Part shown: in pieces, positions 7,035-13,858 of the stretch | Layout of the letters: every line of letters starts with the position of its first letter | How positions within the stretch are numbered: the stretch's first letter is position 1 | From: a virus | Length of the DNA: 24,129 nt | Virus record (IMG/VR): IMGVR_UViG_3300050018_000004 | Location: 1-24,129 of that record | Reading direction: 5' to 3' (one strand) | Notes under the pieces: generated by a model | Told to the model about the DNA's origin: nothing | Seen by the model: only the letters and a program-made list of their open reading frames with translations | Databases searched by the model: none | Program-made: the position numbers and the translations under genes

Positions 7035-8522
7035 ATGGCCGATGGACTTGTAGATTTCGCAATGGTGGATACATCCACCACAGTAGCAGACTCAGCAGTA
7101 GTCGATACACCAGTCGTAGACTCAACGATTGACACACCAGTTGTCGATGTCACCACAGTAGTCGATGAAGCAACTGGGAAAGAAACTGAAACACTCAATG
7201 CGGATGGTACGGATAAGACGCCCGAACAACAAGAAGCGTTCAAGACCGCTGCCGCTGCAAAAGTAGGACCACCAACAGAAGCCACACCTGCCAACATCCG
7301 CACAGCATTGAAGGCTATGCGCGATGCAGACCCAAAGAACGCAGGAGTGGTGAAGGAGTTGCACGGTGCATTTGAACGTTGGAACGCTGCTAAGGAAGTC
7401 TTTCCTAAAGGCGTTGCCGAGATGCAGGAAGCCAAGGCATTCATCGACTCAGTAGGTGGTCCTGAAGGCTACCAAAAGATGCAGCAGGCGTTCGAGCAGG
7501 TATCTGCAACCGACGAACTACTGTATTCTGCCAACCCTGAGTTGTGGGATAACGTCATAGCCGATCTGAAGGCTAGTGGTCATCCTGAAGCATTGGGAGC
7601 ATTGGCACCATCACTGCTACAGAAGTTGAAGACGCATGACTCCGAAGCATTTTACAACACCACGATCCCTGTAGTCGCAAACGCACTGAAGGAAATCCAC
7701 ATGGATGCCTTCGTGAGTCAGTTCAATGAGGCAGTCACCGCAAAGGACGCCACGGGAGCGACGGTACCAAACATTGCCAAGATCACTGAACTTATCAAGA
7801 GCCTTACCGACTGGTACGGTGACCTCGATAAGGATGCCAAGACCAGAACGACTGCCCCGGTGGATACACCAGAGCGCAAGAAGTTCCTAGCGGAGAAGAC
7901 AGCGTTCGAGAAAACAAAAAGTGATGCCGCTACCGCTGACCGCACCAAGTTTGAAAGCGGAGTTGCGGAAGAGTGTGACAAACGAAACAACGTTATCCTT
8001 GGTAAGTCGCTAGGCGGCTTCCTGAAGATGCCGTTCTTTAAGGATTTCCCACGTGAGACGCTTATTGATCTCGGCAACGGGATCAAGGAAAGTCTGTACG
8101 CCGCGCTGAAGGCCAACAAAGGCTACCAGATACAGATGGATGCGATGTGGAAGCAGAAGAGCCCCGACCGTGCCAAGATGGTGCAGTACCACGAGGCGGC
8201 GGTTCAGGCGATTGCTAACGACATTGTTACCAAGAAAATTCAAAGCCGTTACCCCGGTTATGCCAAGGGTGGTAGCGCGGCTGGTAAACAGGCCGCTGCG
8301 GTGGTAAAGAAAGACGATGCAGCAAAGGCAGCTATAAAGTCTGTTACCACAGGCAAGCCTATCTACGTTGCCACACGTCCCGAGAATATTGTACGCGACC
8401 CGATCAAGGTTGGCGGCAGGGATTACTCAACGGCTGATCTCATTAACTTGCAGATTACAGGCAAGGGTTTTGTGAAGACATCAGATGGAAAGTCCGTCAA
8501 GTTTGTAACGTGGCGGAAATAA
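7035..8522 (+). CDS. Scaffold-like virion assembly protein, 495 aa
   Basis: Probably the scaffold or a head-assembly protein, judged by position between portal and capsid and by composition. The N-terminus (about 1-60) is low-complexity and acidic, with repeats of (V/I)DTPVVD. The middle is almost all predicted helix (TPANIRTALKAMRDADPKN onward), including charged stretches such as KKFLAEKTAFEKTKSDAAT. The C-terminal part is basic and Ala/Lys-rich (KGGSAAGKQAAAVVKKDDAA), and scaffolds often bind coat through a basic C-terminal helix. I chose ATG 7035 (AAGGACTCAAG upstream). An in-frame ATG at 6981 would translate the hairpin and repeats. A capsid protease fusion is not evident. An ejection or internal head protein is the alternative. 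Confidence 0.6.
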   Translation: MADGLVDFAMVDTSTTVADSAVVDTPVVDSTIDTPVVDVTTVVDEATGKETETLNADGTDKTPEQQEAFKTAAAAKVGPPTEATPANIRTALKAMRDADPKNAGVVKELHGAFERWNAAKEVFPKGVAEMQEAKAFIDSVGGPEGYQKMQQAFEQVSATDELLYSANPELWDNVIADLKASGHPEALGALAPSLLQKLKTHDSEAFYNTTIPVVANALKEIHMDAFVSQFNEAVTAKDATGATVPNIAKITELIKSLTDWYGDLDKDAKTRTTAPVDTPERKKFLAEKTAFEKTKSDAATADRTKFESGVAEECDKRNNVILGKSLGGFLKMPFFKDFPRETLIDLGNGIKESLYAALKANKGYQIQMDAMWKQKSPDRAKMVQYHEAAVQAIANDIVTKKIQSRYPGYAKGGSAAGKQAAAVVKKDDAAKAAIKSVTTGKPIYVATRPENIVRDPIKVGGRDYSTADLINLQITGKGFVKTSDGKSVKFVTWRK

Positions 8523-8560
8523 CAACGTTGTAAACTGACTTCAGAGAAAAGAGAACCACA

Positions 8561-8770
8561 ATGTCAACAGGAACAACCAAAGACGGCAAGCCCGTACAAG
8601 TCAACGATCAGGTTTCAGTATCTGGCGTTGTAATCGCAGTATCTGGCTCTGGAAGTCAGGCATCATTGACTATCCAGTGCAACGGCACAGCCGCCAATCC
8701 TCTGGCTGTGAACGTGCCTTACAACATCACTGTTCTGGCCGCTGATCTAGTTGCCACGCAGTCGCTGTAA
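8561..8770 (+). CDS. One-unit beta-rich small protein, paralogue of 3159-3533, 69 aa
   Basis: It begins MSTGTTKDGKPVQVNDQVSV and continues G-V-I-AVSGSGS-ASLT, matching both units of the 124-residue protein at 3159-3533 nearly motif for motif. It lies between the scaffold-like and capsid genes, a common place for head-decoration proteins, so that role is plausible but not shown. The ribosome site is weak (AGAGAAAAGAGAACCACA), unlike its neighbours. There is no Cys, signal peptide or membrane segment. Confidence 0.75.
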   Translation: MSTGTTKDGKPVQVNDQVSVSGVVIAVSGSGSQASLTIQCNGTAANPLAVNVPYNITVLAADLVATQSL

Positions 8771-8800
8771 GTTGTAACCAAATTCAAAAAGGAGGTGACC

Positions 8801-8818
8801 ATGGCGATTAACCTATAG
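8801..8818 (+). CDS. Five-codon minigene (MAINL) with near-perfect ribosome site
   Basis: ATG GCG ATT AAC CTA TAG is preceded by AAGGAGGTGA (8789-8798), a close match to the full anti-Shine-Dalgarno complement, with a 5-nt spacing from GGAGG. Its stop codon overlaps the AGGAGG (8817-8822) of the next gene. It is most likely a leader peptide or translational coupler rather than a functional product. That it is translated is inference. Confidence 0.45.
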   Translation: MAINL

Positions 8819-8826
8819 GAGGTTAA
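8808..8826 (+). promoter_or_regulatory. Hairpin sequestering the ribosome site of the 8830 gene
   Basis: TTAACCT (8808-8814) pairs perfectly with AGGTTAA (8820-8826) around loop ATAGG. The stem covers the end of the minigene and most of the downstream Shine-Dalgarno AGGAGG. A ribosome translating the minigene would open it, which suggests coupled translation. Confidence 0.5.
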
Positions 8827-8829
8827 CTC

Positions 8830-9009
8830 ATGCGTACACCCGAACAAAGATTGGCAACCAAACTCCGCAAAGAAGGAGAGAGGGAAGCACACCGCGAACG
8901 AGTGTTGATACAACACCCACTCTCGGTGCGCTACGCCAAAGCAAAGTTCAAAAAAGGGAAGAAACACGCTCCCAAGAAACACGCTCCGATCAAACTCGGA
9001 GTGCAATAA
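8830..9009 (+). CDS. Very basic small protein, 59 aa
   Basis: A 59-residue Lys/Arg/His-rich protein beginning MRTPEQRLATKLRKEGERE. It has a helical charged first half and a tail with a short repeat (KKHAPKKHAPIKL). AGGAGG sits seven bases before ATG, inside a hairpin and overlapping the minigene stop. Such charge suggests nucleic-acid binding or packaging inside the head. No family is recognised. It lies directly upstream of the long capsid leader. Confidence 0.65.
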   Translation: MRTPEQRLATKLRKEGEREAHRERVLIQHPLSVRYAKAKFKKGKKHAPKKHAPIKLGVQ

Positions 9010-9036
9010 TTTCGTGGATTTGGCCGCTACCAAGAA

Positions 9037-9077
9037 GCTCCGTGCGAACCGGAGCACCCTTTAGATTTTGATCTAAA
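9037..9077 (+). promoter_or_regulatory. Two consecutive hairpins in the capsid leader
   Basis: GCTCCG (9037-9042) pairs with CGGAGC (9050-9055), loop TGCGAAC. Five bases on, TTTAGAT (9060-9066) pairs with ATCTAAA (9071-9077), loop TTTG. The 238-nt gap 9010-9247 holds these, an ACTCAG copy near 9152 and otherwise nothing I can name. I see no convincing sigma-70 promoter. The hairpins may terminate or process the upstream message, or stabilise the capsid mRNA. Confidence 0.5.
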
Positions 9078-9247
9078 CACCACCAAAGCCCGAATGGCCT
9101 CGAAGGCTACAGTTCTCGACACGGCAGCGGCGTGGTAAGGAATAGTAAGAACTCAGCGTTTGGCCTGTGCGTATTGCAGGCTCGACAGACCCGCGTGTAC
9201 ACTCAGAATCACGCGATGTGGTACTTTGTTTTAAGGAACTATTCTAT

Positions 9248-10579
9248 ATGGCGCTACTTGAGGCTGCTGTTGAAGCAGTCGAGTTAGATGCTTTCGCCAA
9301 GGAAATCCCCGATCTAATTTTCCACGGGACTACGGCGTACAGCATGTTTAAGGCAGAAGCTACAAAGATTCCTGTATCCAACCAAAGCAATGCGGGTGGA
9401 ACACAGAGAGCATCATTCCGAGTGCCCTTCAGGGTGCAGGCTGGTGCGGCAATTACGCAAGGCACGGGCAACGCAGACAGCATGCTCCGTGGCAGCGGTT
9501 CGCAATGGGCTTCCTTCGCTCTGGCCCCAGTGTACCTGTTCAACGTCTGCGAGATTTCGTGGTTAGCTCAGGCTTCCACCGACTCCAAGCAGAAGGGTCT
9601 CTTCGCTGTGAAGGCACAGGAAATGAAGAACTCCTTGGACAGCGCTATGCAGGGCATCGAAGGCTTGATCAATGCTGATGGTACTGGCATGATCGACCAG
9701 ATTCCTGCTACTGCGATCATCGTTCTGAGTGGTGGGACTCCCGCAGCCCAGACCGCCAGTATCGCAGGCATCAACGTCGCCGTAGCTTTCACCGACCAAC
9801 AGGTCGTGAAGTTCTACAGCACGGGTGGTGTGCAGCGTACAGGTGGAGCGACACAGGCTACGATCAGCTATTCTGACGGTCCTAGCAATACCCTGTTTTT
9901 CAGCACCGTTCTCCCCTCCGACGTGGTTGTGACTGACTACATCGTCGTGGCTGGTGCTGCGTATGGCAGCGGCAACTCGATCCTAGGCATCAAGGCTTGG
10001 GACGTGAACTCAAACACTGGAACCATCGGTGGTTTGAACCGCAACGCGTACCCCGGACGTTTGAGCACCCCGACCATTAACCTGAATGGCGCGGCAATCA
10101 CTCCCGGTATCGCACAGCGCGCCGAAGTGCTTTTGACCCGTGCATTGGGTCCAGACGCAGAGTCCCTGAAGTCGGGCATCTGGTATGGTCCTCTTGAGCA
10201 GGCTTTTGCACAGAGCAACCTGATGTACAACGTCCAGATCGTCAACGCTCAAGAAGTCAAGGGCGAGAAGACTCTGGATATGTCCAAGCGTTACTTCTCG
10301 GACACGTTCGGTGGACGCAAGTACCACAAGAGCGCGACCGCGACTGCTAGCCGCATGGACCTCCTGTTGATGGAGAACTGGTACATCGGTGAGTTGTCTC
10401 CTCTGGAACTGTACGATTTCGGCGGCGGCAACGTTGTGGCCCCAGTGCCTGACGTGAACACCACGAACGGTACGTATTTGACCTCGCACATGTTCGCCTA
10501 CAACACCTGCTTCAACTTGGCGAACGCTGCTCCACGTGCTGGTCTGTACATCCAGAACGCCGCAGTGCCAACGATCTAA
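9248..10579 (+). CDS. Major capsid protein, probably HK97-fold, 443 aa
   Basis: The main shell protein. I assign it from position (portal, scaffold-like, then this), from size and from architecture. An N-terminal helix (MALLEAAVEAVELDAFAKEI) is followed by an extended Gly/Ser-rich segment (about 45-95) that could be the E-loop. A long helix (about 110-145, DSKQKGLFAVKAQEMKNSLD) resembles the spine helix. A beta-rich insertion (about 160-250, many Thr/Val/Gly) could be a surface domain. C-terminal A- and P-domain-like strands end at IQNAAVPTI. I chose ATG 9248 (AAGGA ten bases upstream). An upstream in-frame extension would lie in the leader and has no better site. Related hairpins flank the gene, consistent with a separately processed, highly expressed message. 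Confidence 0.82.
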   Translation: MALLEAAVEAVELDAFAKEIPDLIFHGTTAYSMFKAEATKIPVSNQSNAGGTQRASFRVPFRVQAGAAITQGTGNADSMLRGSGSQWASFALAPVYLFNVCEISWLAQASTDSKQKGLFAVKAQEMKNSLDSAMQGIEGLINADGTGMIDQIPATAIIVLSGGTPAAQTASIAGINVAVAFTDQQVVKFYSTGGVQRTGGATQATISYSDGPSNTLFFSTVLPSDVVVTDYIVVAGAAYGSGNSILGIKAWDVNSNTGTIGGLNRNAYPGRLSTPTINLNGAAITPGIAQRAEVLLTRALGPDAESLKSGIWYGPLEQAFAQSNLMYNVQIVNAQEVKGEKTLDMSKRYFSDTFGGRKYHKSATATASRMDLLLMENWYIGELSPLELYDFGGGNVVAPVPDVNTTNGTYLTSHMFAYNTCFNLANAAPRAGLYIQNAAVPTI

Positions 10580-10595
10580 GTTGGTGTAACACCTT

Positions 10596-10621
10596 GATGC
10601 TCCGTGTAGAGACGGAGCATC
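10596..10621 (+). terminator. Strong hairpin after the capsid gene
   Basis: GATGCTCCGT (10596-10605) and ACGGAGCATC (10612-10621) form a perfect 10-bp stem with loop GTAGAG, 17 nt after the capsid stop. No T-run follows directly. It shares GCTCCGTG with the hairpin in front of the capsid gene. Confidence 0.5.
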
Positions 10622-10624
10622 GCC

Positions 10625-10662
10625 CCACGCTCACTCGTGGCTCTACCCGCTAGTGAGCGTGG
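10625..10662 (+). terminator. Second strong hairpin, possible partial terminator
   Basis: CCACGCTCACT (10625-10635) pairs perfectly with AGTGAGCGTGG (10652-10662) over a 16-nt loop, followed by CTCTAATTTCTTAA. With the hairpin before it, this looks like an end or attenuation point for capsid transcription. The T-tract is weak, so efficiency is uncertain. The rest of the gap to 10791 holds one further inverted repeat. Confidence 0.55.
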
Positions 10663-10725
10663 CTCTAATTTCTTAACGACCTTCGTCTCAGTGTCTTTGC
10701 GGACAATTGAGCGATTTCCTTGGCC

Positions 10726-10757
10726 CCAGTCTCGTCGCGCAAACGTACCTAGACTGG
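10726..10757 (+). other. Inverted repeat before the post-capsid gene block
   Basis: CCAGTCT (10726-10732) and AGACTGG (10751-10757) are perfect 7-bp complements with an 18-nt spacer. It could be a protein-binding operator or an RNA stem. I see no clear promoter around it. Confidence 0.35.
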
Positions 10758-10775
10758 TGTGCCGGGGAGGAAAGA

Positions 10776-10791
10776 CTCAGGAGACTCAGCA
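10776..10791 (+). repeat. Tandem copies of the GACTCAG start element
   Basis: AGACTCAGGAGACTCAGCA precedes ATG 10792, giving two direct copies of GACTCAG nine bases apart. The second includes the ribosome site GGAGA. The same 15 bases, GGAGACTCAGCAATG, recur before the next gene at 10965. Confidence 0.65.
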
Positions 10792-10968
10792 ATGATCGTG
10801 ACCATAAAGAACGTAACGCCGGAAGAAGAGATTAAGTTGTTTGTACTGTGGATGAGAATGCACAAAGGCGAGGACTTAAAAGAGGGTGATTTTAAGTACG
10901 AATTAGAACCCCAAGACTCCGTAGAGGTGACCATAGAAAACAGGCCGTTTCAGGAGACTCAGCAATGA
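10792..10968 (+). CDS. Small acidic hypothetical protein, 58 aa
   Basis: Unknown function. It has a short beta-helix-beta composition: MIVTIKNVTPEEEIKLFVLW, then a helix with Lys/Glu, then YELEPQDSVEVTIENRPF. ATG 10792 has GGAGACTCAGCA upstream. A GTG at 10759 would translate the start element itself and is rejected. The last residues, QETQQ, are encoded by the start element of the next gene, which overlaps as ATGA. It opens the run of genes after the capsid transcript end. Confidence 0.7.
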   Translation: MIVTIKNVTPEEEIKLFVLWMRMHKGEDLKEGDFKYELEPQDSVEVTIENRPFQETQQ

Positions 10969-11231
10969 ATACAGTAAAGGTACTGGTGGTGTTGGTACTG
11001 TCTGCAGCCCTTGCATTCGCTCAGGGACACAATAAACCTGAGGAGCCACACGCGAATTGCTGCCTGTGCATGTGTCACGCTAAAGACGAGACACTGTGCT
11101 CTAAGATGTGCATACGTCTGCAACACGGAAAGAAAATTGTGTACGAACCAGAGATGGACGTGTGCACTAAGGAATGCGCAAGAGTGCATGTGAAGACAGT
11201 GGAGTATGATTCGACTCAGGAGACTCAATGA
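10965..11231 (+). CDS. Exported cysteine-rich small protein, 88 aa
   Basis: Unknown function. A clear Sec-type signal peptide (MNTVKVLVVLVLSAALAFA, probable cleavage after AFA at residue 19) is followed by a 69-residue mature part. That part has eight Cys: CCLCMCH, then CSKMC, then CTKEC about 18 residues later. The paired CxxxC motifs suggest disulfides in the periplasm or a metal cluster. Export from a phage late operon suggests action on the envelope, such as lysis help, superinfection exclusion or periplasmic chaperoning of a tail part. This is inference. There is no lipobox. Its last residues QETQ are again encoded by the next gene's start element. Confidence 0.78.
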   Translation: MNTVKVLVVLVLSAALAFAQGHNKPEEPHANCCLCMCHAKDETLCSKMCIRLQHGKKIVYEPEMDVCTKECARVHVKTVEYDSTQETQ

Positions 11232-11977
11232 ACAACGGTGGGGATGTACTAGCACGAGGAGCACGAAGCGCACAGTTTGCAGCAGGCGGAAGCGAGTTGT
11301 CAGACTTTGAGTATGACCTTCGCACTCGCAATGAACTTGTTGGGCAGAAGTATGGACTTAGCCCCACAGAGATTGAAAGTTACATGATCCGACTCAATGC
11401 TGGGGAACGACTAGAACTAAAATCCACAGCACTCGTTGAAGAGTTAGGCGCTGGCATAGAAGTGATTGACCGCCGCCGCAGTTACTCAACGGAAGTAGCG
11501 GAAGTTACGGCAGCCCCAGTGGCCCCAAAGAAGTATCCAGAAAAGAAATTCTCAGCGTTCTCTCCTATTCTCGACCGCATCCTAGTGAAGCGATGTGCCG
11601 AGGGTCCGGATATGAAGATCATGGAGGATGGCAGCGTCCTCAATACGAAGACTGGACTAGTCATTGCTGCTAAGTACCGACAGCATTCCAACATCGGCAT
11701 TGTGCTAGCCACAGGGAAACTTGTTATCCTCGGTGGGCAGCGTCTTGCGATGAGCGAAGTGGTTCGCGTGGGAGACCGCGTGACCTACGGCGACTACAAC
11801 TCAGAAGTATTTCTCATGAACGAAGACAAGGTTAAGGAACTGTGCGACAGCGTGCAGATGAACTACGAGCCCGATCCAGAGGGCCTTCGCATTGTGCGTG
11901 TGCAGGACGTACGCGGCACAGAGCGCGAGGACACCACAGTAGAAGAGTTCTTCTCTCTGGAGGGCAACAATGTCTAA
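11228..11977 (+). CDS. Protein with C-terminal GroES-like co-chaperonin domain, 249 aa
   Basis: GroES-type proteins cap GroEL during folding; phages such as T4 (gp31) carry their own so that the capsid protein folds. Residues about 108-230 match the Cpn10 pattern: FSPILDRILVKR, then TGLVIAAK, then GIVLATGKLV, then VVRVGDRVTYGDYNSEVF, ending RIVRVQDVRG, the usual last strand. The N-terminal 105 residues are extra. They include a helical FEYDLRTRNELVGQKYGLSP segment that looks like a small separate domain, plus a Pro/Lys linker. A standard GroES is about 95 residues, so this is a fusion. The start overlaps the previous stop (ATGA) behind GGAGACTCA. Its place soon after the capsid gene fits a capsid-folding role. 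Confidence 0.8.
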   Translation: MNNGGDVLARGARSAQFAAGGSELSDFEYDLRTRNELVGQKYGLSPTEIESYMIRLNAGERLELKSTALVEELGAGIEVIDRRRSYSTEVAEVTAAPVAPKKYPEKKFSAFSPILDRILVKRCAEGPDMKIMEDGSVLNTKTGLVIAAKYRQHSNIGIVLATGKLVILGGQRLAMSEVVRVGDRVTYGDYNSEVFLMNEDKVKELCDSVQMNYEPDPEGLRIVRVQDVRGTEREDTTVEEFFSLEGNNV

Positions 11978-12284
11978 CCTCATTCTCAGTGGAGATTCAC
12001 CCGTACAGCAACCTTACGATAAGTACTGGGATGCACCTATGTCCCGGCGCGAGGCACATAGACTGTTCCTGAAACTGGCCTCCAACGACTCCGAACTCAT
12101 GGGCATGGCAGACACCGCAGCATTGCTGCTCAACTTCATCTGTGAAAAGAAACTCGGTATCACAGATCGCATTGAGATTGATGCGTACGTAGAAGTGAAG
12201 AAGGCGCAACTGGCTGCACAGCGTGCTGCGATGAAGGACGCAGAGAACCAAGGACAAACAGCCGATGCCCAGCCCAACAGCTAG
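11970..12284 (+). CDS. Hypothetical helical protein, 104 aa
   Basis: Unknown function. It is mostly predicted helix: RREAHRLFLKLASND, then MADTAALLLNFICEKKLGI, then an Ala/Lys/Gln-rich C-terminal helix (EVKKAQLAAQRAAMKDAEN) and a disordered tail. GGAGGGCAACA gives a good start. It overlaps the co-chaperonin gene by 8 nt and the next gene by 20 nt, so translation is likely coupled. No membrane segment or motif is recognised. Confidence 0.75.
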   Translation: MSNLILSGDSPVQQPYDKYWDAPMSRREAHRLFLKLASNDSELMGMADTAALLLNFICEKKLGITDRIEIDAYVEVKKAQLAAQRAAMKDAENQGQTADAQPNS

Positions 12285-12996
12285 TTATCAGCAGTACATC
12301 TGCCCCGAAGAGTTCCAAGAAAGATTGACGGACATTGGTGGCTTGAACGTCTATGATGAACCTAACTTCATACTTGTGTGGTCACAAGGTGGAGGACCAA
12401 ACGCCACGTATAGAGCAGGTGGATCATGGGCGGGAGAGGATCAAGTATCCTACAAAGGATACCGCGATCTTCTCATAGGTGGTGGAGTACCATGCTGGGC
12501 ACTGATGCAATGGCACAAGCCAGAAGAGTACGGCACACCAGAGATATACTACATGCAGAACTTCGATGAGGAGTCGGGTCTGCAGACGCTTGGTGAGTAC
12601 CCATACCACGGTCGCTATCAAATGTTGTACAACTTACGCTGGAGCGAGATGCGGAACGGTCATATGTACTTCGAGATGATGCCGCTCAACACGTTCCTGC
12701 TAGACACCGTAGTTCCTATCATCACTGCAGCCAAAGACATCAGTTGGGAAAAGACCAAGGCTGTTATGCAGGACTTAAAGGAGCGCGAGGACCAAGCAGA
12801 CATCGACATGATCGAGGATGTTATGCGGTCGAACTCGCTCGCCTTCAAAGGGAACGCAGTGTCGTACCAGAAGCAGGGATGTAGGACTGCTCTGGTGGAC
12901 AAGAAGATCGAAGCAATGCAACGGAACTGGAACAAGATGATGACAACCGCGAGCAGACTCGGACGCGGCCTGTCATCCCACTCCAATCCGATTTAA
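12265..12996 (+). CDS. Hypothetical protein, possible virion component, 243 aa
   Basis: Unknown. The first half is rich in aromatics and Gly (NFILVWSQGGGPNATYRAGG, then YKGYRDLLIGGGVPCWALMQW, then PEIYYMQNFDEESG), suggesting a compact beta-containing domain. The second half is helical and charged (KAVMQDLKEREDQADIDMIE, then KKIEAMQRNWNKMMTTASR). ATG 12265 has AAGGA eleven bases upstream, inside the end of the previous gene. Nothing identifies it as an enzyme. Location among structural genes suggests a head or neck protein, with low certainty. Confidence 0.72.
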   Translation: MPSPTASYQQYICPEEFQERLTDIGGLNVYDEPNFILVWSQGGGPNATYRAGGSWAGEDQVSYKGYRDLLIGGGVPCWALMQWHKPEEYGTPEIYYMQNFDEESGLQTLGEYPYHGRYQMLYNLRWSEMRNGHMYFEMMPLNTFLLDTVVPIITAAKDISWEKTKAVMQDLKEREDQADIDMIEDVMRSNSLAFKGNAVSYQKQGCRTALVDKKIEAMQRNWNKMMTTASRLGRGLSSHSNPI

Positions 12997-13004
12997 CTCA
13001 GAAT

Positions 13005-13017
13005 GGCGCATAGCGCC
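13005..13017 (+). other. Small perfect hairpin between genes
   Basis: GGCGC (13005-13009) and GCGCC (13013-13017) form a 5-bp GC stem with an ATA loop, flanked by AACTCAG before and AGAAGGACTCA after. It lies in the 34-nt gap before ATG 13031, between two copies of the start element. Confidence 0.45.
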
Positions 13018-13030
13018 AGAAGGACTCAAT

Positions 13031-13852
13031 ATGGACGCAACATGCAGTTCACCAACAACGCGGGGCGACCTTAGCTCTGCGATGACTCGGGCAAATAACA
13101 TGGACTGGAACTTCTCAACGGCAGATTATATGTTGAGTCGCCCAGCCGACTTCTTTGTGTACCTATTCAACATCGCCAAGCAGCGGTACGAGGTTTCTCG
13201 CCTGCCACTGTTAAAGGATATGATTATCCCTGCGCGTCGAGAAGGTACGAAGTACGCACTAATCACCAAGCTGCCGTCACCGTTCAAGTTCCCCAAGGGG
13301 AATGTGGACTCCAATGATATCGACATCGTTGTCATGGACGGACGACGCATGGCAATGGACATTATCAACCCTGACAACTTTTCGTTGGATCAGGATGCTG
13401 TTATCACGAAAAGTGAGTCCGTGGGACAGAACCTAGGCAAACTAGGAGTGTTCTGGTCGTTGAACGCAGAGCCAACAGACATCGAACTAGCTGCAGTAAC
13501 TAGGCGTTTAGAAGCACACTACCGTAGTCTGCTTACAGATGCGCGTACTGTGGAAACGTCGAATCCTGCCGCTCTTCCTGCGATCTTAACCCCGGCCCAT
13601 CACGCGGCTGCGGATTACTTCCACGAGACGTTCAATTGGCACAAGAAAGAAGTGCACTTAGAGAACTGCGAACGTTGCGGTTCACCAGCGCGTGTCGGAG
13701 CACCTTTCCATCCTATGGACGGTGGTGGTCTGTGCGTTGGAGATTGGGCCGCAGCCATCAAGGCTGGCGTCCGCAGTCGTGCGCAAGCCTACGAAGCAAC
13801 GGAAGACGAGAAGTACGCACCGCGAGCAGTCAAGGTCGCGGAGCAGGAGTAA
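13031..13852 (+). CDS. Hypothetical protein with C-terminal zinc-binding motif, 273 aa
   Basis: Unknown. Residues 1-130 are mixed helix and strand (WNFSTADYMLSRPADFFVYL, then FNIAKQRYEVSRLPLLKDM). The middle has IDIVVMDGRRMAMDIINPDN. About residues 165-210 form a helix with HHAAADYFHETFNWHKKE. A CERCG knuckle lies near 214-218, with a further Cys about 20 residues on (GGGLCVGDW). The four ligands for zinc are not all obvious, and a nearby His could complete them. AAGGACTCAAT precedes ATG. A possible role in the neck or tail is inferred only from position. Confidence 0.72.
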   Translation: MDATCSSPTTRGDLSSAMTRANNMDWNFSTADYMLSRPADFFVYLFNIAKQRYEVSRLPLLKDMIIPARREGTKYALITKLPSPFKFPKGNVDSNDIDIVVMDGRRMAMDIINPDNFSLDQDAVITKSESVGQNLGKLGVFWSLNAEPTDIELAAVTRRLEAHYRSLLTDARTVETSNPAALPAILTPAHHAAADYFHETFNWHKKEVHLENCERCGSPARVGAPFHPMDGGGLCVGDWAAAIKAGVRSRAQAYEATEDEKYAPRAVKVAEQE

Positions 13853-13858
13853 GTTAGT

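Noticed and set aside
8719-9057. Minus-strand frame covering the minigene, the basic 59-residue gene and the capsid leader
   Set aside because: No other minus-strand gene occurs, and the product is a Phe/Leu-rich shadow. The + strand features explain the region better.
9010-9247. Sigma-70 promoter for the capsid gene
   Set aside because: No paired -35 and -10 boxes with proper spacing could be found. Any promoter here may use a phage or alternative sigma factor.
10759-10968. GTG start at 10759 for the 58-residue gene
   Set aside because: It would translate the tandem start elements themselves, and ATG 10792 has a better-placed ribosome site shared with later genes.
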